From positions 1-33,681 of the forward strand of contig VGRX01000015.1 in assembly GCA_016875215.1 (NCBI GenBank): DNA of 33,681 bases, given 5' to 3'. Positions 33,549 to 33,681 of the stretch are shown here, in pieces. Under the pieces are notes generated by a model. That model did not search any database and had not been told where the DNA came from. It saw nothing but the letters and a program-made list of their open reading frames with translations. A program made the position numbers and the translations under genes. This DNA is from Deltaproteobacteria bacterium (lineage in GTDB: Bacteria > Myxococcota_A > UBA9042 > CAIXZC01). The number at the start of each line of letters is the position of its first letter. The first letter of the stretch is position 1.

Positions 33549-33681
33549 TGTTGGACGCTGCAGCCGACCACGGCGTGGACGATCTCGTGCACGAGGCAGG
33601 CAACCGCCCTGGCGGAGTCTCCCTTGACATGGTCTGCATGCACCCAGATGCGTCGGGTCTCCCGCTCACAAAGGCCCCCCC
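33524..33681 (-). CDS. Metallopeptidase fragment with HExxH motif (5' end outside window)
   Basis: About 51 codons enter from the right edge and run into the transposon repeat, where they hit a TGA. RRIWVHADHVKGD is followed by CLVHEIVHAVVG, a zinc-protease HEIVH motif in a helix-like context. The last residues are encoded by transposon sequence, so the gene is interrupted after the active-site helix. Too little is visible to name a family; ImmA/IrrE-type or SprT-like peptidases are possibilities. Confidence 0.5.
   Translation of the reverse strand, partial: GGLCERETRRIWVHADHVKGDSARAVACLVHEIVHAVVGCSVQQFLSADRP

Overview
This window looks like the chromosome of a high-GC bacterium of the old 'Deltaproteobacteria' (Myxococcota-like) kind. 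The main signs are three very large secreted Cys/Asp-rich repeat proteins (MopE-type CDGxDNDCDG motifs, thrombospondin type-3 DxDxDG repeats, a DDGNxxNGDGCSxxC myxo-type repeat). A Tat-exported phosphatase lipoprotein and the conserved xerC-hslV-hslU housekeeping cluster fit the same picture. The lineage is inferred from protein style only.

Layout. 1-2947: 3' part of a giant repeat protein (+). 2950-9462 (-): a leftward cluster of a TSP3-repeat protein, a NamZ/DUF1343 muramidase, nadD, a DUF2520 Rossmann protein and a VapBC-type toxin-antitoxin pair. The TA pair sits between the DUF2520 gene and a deleted duplicate of that gene's 3' part, and an unusual GTCGGAC-based tandem repeat lies between nadD and the DUF2520 gene. 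9569-9798: a promoter and two tRNA genes (Gln-CTG, Glu-CTC). 9919-11703 (-): phosphatase. 11936-17857 (+): an approximately 1,970-codon Cys-rich repeat lipoprotein interrupted once by an in-frame amber codon. 18005-21883 (+): a radical SAM protein, then xerC, hslV and hslU.

21884-26187 is a graveyard of accessory DNA: a truncated DNA adenine methylase fragment, an orphan hypothetical, an SDH-family Clp-fold protease with an amber codon at position 39, a phage gp7-type head protein fragment and a serine recombinase lacking its catalytic half.

The most interesting locus is 26204-29275 (-), a compact five-gene operon with gaps of 3-19 nt or so: arsR-like regulator, a membrane-anchored protein full of vicinal Cys pairs, a CcdA-like membrane protein with two Cys-rich membrane motifs, hgcA and hgcB. 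HgcA carries the diagnostic NVWCAAGK cap-helix motif and a C-terminal membrane domain; HgcB has two [4Fe-4S] motifs and a C-terminal Cys-Cys. These are the mercury-methylation genes. Cys-Cys pairs run through four of the five products, and the promoter carries a perfect 13-bp palindrome. I infer a metal/metalloid-responsive mercury (or thiophilic metal) handling and methylation operon in which the first three genes may sense, bind and deliver the metal.

29827-33681 (-): the C-terminal nuclease-like part of a DEAD/DEAH helicase protein, a 3.0-kb transposon with imperfect 36-37 bp inverted repeats and three genes (two different DDE transposases plus a helix-turn-helix helper), and a truncated HExxH metallopeptidase running off the window.
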